Assembly (NCBI GenBank): GCA_002368665.1
Contig: DFEK01000001.1
Span: forward strand, 129,318 to 193,317
Direction of reading: 5' to 3'
Origin: Lachnospiraceae bacterium UBA3804
Lineage (GTDB): Bacteria; Bacillota; Clostridia; Lachnospirales; Lachnospiraceae
Length of the DNA: 64,000 nt
Shown here: in pieces, positions 60,783 to 64,000 of the stretch
Layout: each line of letters opens with the position of its first letter
How positions within the stretch are numbered: the first letter of the stretch is position 1
Notes under the pieces: model-generated
What the model was told of the DNA's origin: nothing
The model's input: the letters and a program-made list of their open reading frames with translations, nothing else
Databases searched by the model: none
Position numbers and translations under genes: made by a program

Positions 60783-60817
60783 ATATTAATATATAAAAAT
60801 GATGGAGAGAGTATTAT

Positions 60818-62803
60818 ATGGATGCCATTAAGAAAAGACAAATTAATATAGATGTTGTAATCTGTGTGATATTTGCCCTGGTTATTTTGTTTGAAATATT
60901 TGCTTATATTTTTCTTAATTTTTTTCCTAGAAATTCTTTTATCGATGAGGATTTTGCCAAGTTAGCTCGTCATACTATTGAAATGGGAAAGCAACATACG
61001 CTGTTTTTACAGTGTTGGGATTATATAACTACAGGAGAGTTTGATTGTGCTTCTATTTTGGCTATTCCTTTTTTTATGATTACAAAGAATATTTTTGTAT
61101 CTTTTGCAATAGCCAATATCATTAACATTTTGGTCTGGGGATATCTGATATGGAAGTTGATGAAGTGCGCGCACGTTCCGGTATCCTATCGCCTGATTGC
61201 AATCTCAATGGTCTTGGCATTATATGATTTGGGAATGCTTGCCTATTGTAATATGATGTTTTTCTGTGGGGGTCAGTATGTATATAAAACACTGATTCCG
61301 ATATTATTAATCTATTTACTTGTTATTTCAAGAGAAAAAAGATGGAAGACAGAAATGATTGTATTTTGGGTATTTCTTTTGTTTCTCTCTTTTTTAACTG
61401 GTATTTCCAGCGGACTATATGTATTAGCCTGTGGAATTATACCTATAACAATTACAACACTCATTTATTCGATGAATTCACGTGACAGACATGATATTAT
61501 ATACCGTGTTATAGTCTTGGGAACAACTATTATTGCGGTTATTCTGGGTTTAGGGCTGTGTGGTAAGCTTCAGGTAAACCCAAATACGGAGAAGATGATG
61601 ATTGCTTCAACTACCGATTATTTTGATTTGTTAATGAACAATTTCAATAATCTGATTGGTGTATTTAATCCGTTTATAAAAAATGATATAAAGGCAATCT
61701 CGATTGATGGAATCATTGTGTGTATTCGATGGGGAATCGTTGGTTTGATTATGGCCGGATGGATGTTAATTCCAAAGGCGTTTTCCGTTAGTATTCACAA
61801 AAAAGACAAGCATATTTCCAATGAAAACAGATTATTTCTTGAATCTATGCTGATTTCAGTAGTTATATGGAATTTTATAGTTTTGTTCTTAACGAAATCT
61901 TCTCCAAGATACCATTTGATTGGTGTTATTCCATTGATTTTGTCATCTGTACTGGTTATTGAGAAAACATTTAGCATGATGAGTAAGTGGATTGAAATAT
62001 CAATATGCATTATACTGGCTTTAGCTCTTCAACTTTTAAATATGCATACAACTTTTTCTCTTTCTAAAGATTATTATAATAGATTAGATTATTATTGGTT
62101 TGATTATAATGAATGCGATTCTTTATTTGATTTGTTTGATGATATGAGAGTAGAGACGGTTATATTTATCGATTCTACGAAAGAACCGGAATTGTTAAGG
62201 GCTTTAGATACAGATCGAGTATATATGACTTATTTTACAGCATATTCTGCTATTAGCTGTTTTGATTATTATACATCTGCCAGAGATCGTTCTACCTTTT
62301 CCGAAAAGAATGCCCTTATGGTATTAGCTGAAAGCTATGATTTATTACCGGAATATGTAAAAGAATCATACTCAAAGGTATCTGAATTTGGAAGTTATAT
62401 GATATTGTACTCCGAGAGTAACCCTTTTGATGGTATATGCTTGGTCGAAAAAGGACTTCGTACGGTTGATTTGCCTACGACCCCGGGTTATTCATATGAC
62501 GGATTAATTGATTCAAAAGGGTATCTTCATACAACATCGGTTGGAACCGTCATGAAGAGTTGTAATATATGTTCAAATAATTCGTTTGAATTCGTTATAA
62601 ATTACGATATTACGGAAGAGAATAGTGTATCACTTATAGTTTATGAGAAGGCGGCAGAAGATGGCGTCTATGATGTTATGAATCTCGACCCGAACGAACA
62701 TAAACTTTCAGTAAATTGCATTCCGGGAGAGTATCAATTCGAAATCCAAAATAGTAACGGGGAGAATACTGTTATTAGAGAGATGGAGTTTATTTGTAAT
62801 TGA
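60818..62803 (+). CDS. AT-rich polytopic membrane protein
   Basis: 661 residues; not assigned. About ten to twelve hydrophobic segments fill residues 1-430, starting with VVICVIFALVILFEIFAYIF, with an early acidic motif FIDEDFAKLARH in the first loop. A soluble extracytoplasmic domain of about 220 residues follows. The layout resembles glycosyltransferase-C or O-antigen-polymerase-like envelope proteins of the DUF6056 kind, but I cannot confirm it. The gene is markedly richer in A+T and uses AT-ending codons, unlike its neighbours, which suggests horizontal transfer. GGAGAG lies before the ATG. Confidence 0.75.
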   Translation: MDAIKKRQINIDVVICVIFALVILFEIFAYIFLNFFPRNSFIDEDFAKLARHTIEMGKQHTLFLQCWDYITTGEFDCASILAIPFFMITKNIFVSFAIANIINILVWGYLIWKLMKCAHVPVSYRLIAISMVLALYDLGMLAYCNMMFFCGGQYVYKTLIPILLIYLLVISREKRWKTEMIVFWVFLLFLSFLTGISSGLYVLACGIIPITITTLIYSMNSRDRHDIIYRVIVLGTTIIAVILGLGLCGKLQVNPNTEKMMIASTTDYFDLLMNNFNNLIGVFNPFIKNDIKAISIDGIIVCIRWGIVGLIMAGWMLIPKAFSVSIHKKDKHISNENRLFLESMLISVVIWNFIVLFLTKSSPRYHLIGVIPLILSSVLVIEKTFSMMSKWIEISICIILALALQLLNMHTTFSLSKDYYNRLDYYWFDYNECDSLFDLFDDMRVETVIFIDSTKEPELLRALDTDRVYMTYFTAYSAISCFDYYTSARDRSTFSEKNALMVLAESYDLLPEYVKESYSKVSEFGSYMILYSESNPFDGICLVEKGLRTVDLPTTPGYSYDGLIDSKGYLHTTSVGTVMKSCNICSNNSFEFVINYDITEENSVSLIVYEKAAEDGVYDVMNLDPNEHKLSVNCIPGEYQFEIQNSNGENTVIREMEFICN

Positions 62804-62875
62804 ATTAATTCCACCGCCGGAATCCGACTCATGAAAATAGAAGTAGAAATACTATAATAATAAAGGAGTGGAAAA

Positions 62876-63967
62876 ATGAAAGGAAACAAAAGGAGAGTTC
62901 TCGCTTTTATAATGGCTGCGGTTATGCTGGTTATGGTTTTTGCAGGCTGTTCAAAGGGGGGAAACAAAAAGGAAACGACAGAAGAGGTGTTTGCAAGCTG
63001 GCATCAGGATGCGGCATCCCTTCAGACACTGATTGATTATGTGGAAGATGTTACGGATGAAAAATCGGAAAACTTTATTCCGGTGGAAAACCGAATTGCC
63101 ACATTTGATATGGATGGAACGATTTGCGGCGAATTATTTCCGACCTATCTGGAGTATTATATGCTTGCCTGGAGAGTGCTGAAAGATCTGAACTGCAAAC
63201 CGGATGAAGAAACGATTCGGGTAGCCGAGATGATTCGTGATGAGGGTATCAGCCACAATTTCCCTGATGATATGGCAATTCTGCATGCGCAGGCTGCGGC
63301 AAAAGCATATTCCGGTATGACGCTTGAAGAGTTCTCCGATTTTACAACGGAAATACTGCTTCGGGATGTGGATGGCTTTGAAGGCATGACTTATGCGGAA
63401 GCTTTTTATCTGCCGATGGTTGAAGTGATTGAATACCTGCAGGAGAATGGATTCTCGGTATATGTCGTAAGCGGAAGCGATCGTTTTATCTGCAGAAATC
63501 TCTTCGAAGGCGTAATTGATATTCCGTCCGAAAACTTTATCGGAATGGATGTATTTCTGGAAGCGGAAGGACAGAACGGAGAGAACGGCTTGGATTATGA
63601 AATCAAACCGGGCGAGAAGGTTGTTCGTACGGACAAGCTGATTATTAAGAATCTCCAGATGAATAAAGTATCCCAGATTATGCAGGAAATCGGCAAGAAG
63701 CCTGTTCTTGCATTCGGAAACAGCAGTGGTGATACGAGTATGCTTCTTTACGCAACAACGGATAATCCCTATAAAAGCGCCGCATTTATGCTGATAGCGG
63801 ATGATGAAGAAAGGGACTATGGAAACACCGAGAAGGGGCTGGAACTGAAGGAAAAATGGGAAGGATATGGTTTTAACGTGATTTCCATGAAGAATGATTT
63901 TGCAACGATTTACGGAGAGAACGTTAAGAAAACCGGAACCTTCAGGTGGATGGAAGAGTTAAAGTAA
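62876..63967 (+). CDS. HAD-superfamily phosphatase lipoprotein
   Basis: 363 residues. The signal peptide ends in lipobox VFAGC (Cys25). The mature part is a HAD hydrolase: motif I FDMDGTICGE (Asp78, Asp80), motif II VVSGSDRF, a Lys in TDKLIIKN, and motif IV FGNSSGDTSML. A helical cap of about 80 residues sits between motifs I and II. Being lipidated, it should work on the outer face of the membrane, so an external phosphoester (a nucleotide, phosphocholine or a sugar phosphate) is plausible; serB-like phosphatases are the nearest group. AAAGGAG lies before the ATG. The last 33 bases of the window after it show nothing. Confidence 0.85.
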   Translation: MKGNKRRVLAFIMAAVMLVMVFAGCSKGGNKKETTEEVFASWHQDAASLQTLIDYVEDVTDEKSENFIPVENRIATFDMDGTICGELFPTYLEYYMLAWRVLKDLNCKPDEETIRVAEMIRDEGISHNFPDDMAILHAQAAAKAYSGMTLEEFSDFTTEILLRDVDGFEGMTYAEAFYLPMVEVIEYLQENGFSVYVVSGSDRFICRNLFEGVIDIPSENFIGMDVFLEAEGQNGENGLDYEIKPGEKVVRTDKLIIKNLQMNKVSQIMQEIGKKPVLAFGNSSGDTSMLLYATTDNPYKSAAFMLIADDEERDYGNTEKGLELKEKWEGYGFNVISMKNDFATIYGENVKKTGTFRWMEELK

Positions 63968-64000
63968 TTTTTAAATGGACCGGGGGGACGGGGTTAGTGG

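Noticed and set aside
62853..62864. TATAAT just before the HAD lipoprotein gene
   Set aside because: It overlaps the ribosome site region and has no -35 at the right distance, so transcription from it would leave no leader.
1..64000. CRISPR arrays, rRNA or tRNA genes, complete insertion sequences
   Set aside because: No regularly spaced 25-40 base repeats, no cloverleaf or rRNA sequence, and no intact transposase was seen on either strand.

Overview
The window is a chromosomal segment of a low-to-mid GC Gram-positive anaerobe, most likely a member of the Lachnospiraceae (Clostridia, Bacillota). The reasons are the gene orders infB-rbfA-nrnA-truB-ribF-rpsO-pnp, nusB-xseA-xseB-ispA-dxs-tlyA-nadK-argR-recN and yicC-remA-gmk-rpoZ; strong AGGAGG ribosome binding sites; SigA-type promoters; a Gls24/Asp23 protein; RqcH; and a scaffold/GGGtGRT gene pair that I associate with this family. 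No rRNA, tRNA, CRISPR array or intact insertion sequence was seen.

Layout. 1-10.3 kb: translation and RNA metabolism (3' part of infB, rbfA, nrnA, truB, ribF, then rpsO and pnp), interrupted by a Na/phosphate symporter and a repeat-tailed lipoprotein. 10.4-15 kb: four consecutive zinc-ribbon membrane-anchored proteins, two of them DUF6273-like paralogues, meeting a convergent hicA-hicB toxin-antitoxin module at a shared terminator. 15.2-19.4 kb: surE-deoB (nucleotide salvage) and a single gene that appears to fuse PgaC and PgaD (poly-GlcNAc exopolysaccharide synthase). 19.4-23.4 kb: an AT-richer accessory island with an orphan short gene, an XRE regulator divergent from a zinc-ribbon/Ig-like membrane protein, a GC-rich run of small hairpins that may be a mobile-element scar, and an ORF6N/phospholipase-D-like gene. 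23.4-26.5 kb: prfC and a membrane-anchored transglutaminase-like protein. 26.6-37 kb: one long housekeeping run, asp23-nusB-xseAB-ispA-dxs-tlyA-nadK-argR-recN, ending in a SpoIIE-type phosphatase where sporulating relatives carry spoIVB/spo0A. 37-41.6 kb: glgA with an inverted-repeat-flanked terminator, rqcH and another zinc-ribbon protein. 41.6-50.7 kb: yicC-remA-gmk-rpoZ-rimO-pgsA-cinA, then without a break a zinc-ribbon protein, a small protein with a Cx5Cx3CxxC motif, a radical SAM activase-like enzyme and a histidine phosphatase. 50.8-52.7 kb: the NifU-like scaffold/GGGtGRT pair under its own promoter. 52.7-57.9 kb: a three-gene ABC-2 exporter, then cheW-hisH-hisF-ung. 58-64 kb: a dynamin-like GTPase behind a perfect consensus promoter, an AT-rich polytopic membrane protein, and a HAD-type phosphatase lipoprotein.

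The most promising undescribed system is the run at 46.9-50.7 kb. A short protein with a conserved-looking cysteine cluster, a hydrophobic stretch and a low-complexity acidic tail sits directly before a compact radical SAM enzyme, and is preceded by a zinc-ribbon membrane protein with a similar Ser/Glu-rich tail. This looks like a substrate or partner plus its maturase. Other notable items are the PgaC-PgaD fusion, seven zinc-ribbon membrane proteins in 64 kb, the GGGtGRT pair, the lone dynamin-like GTPase, and several structured leaders or terminators (pnp leader, yicC promoter-terminator, the glgA inverted repeat).
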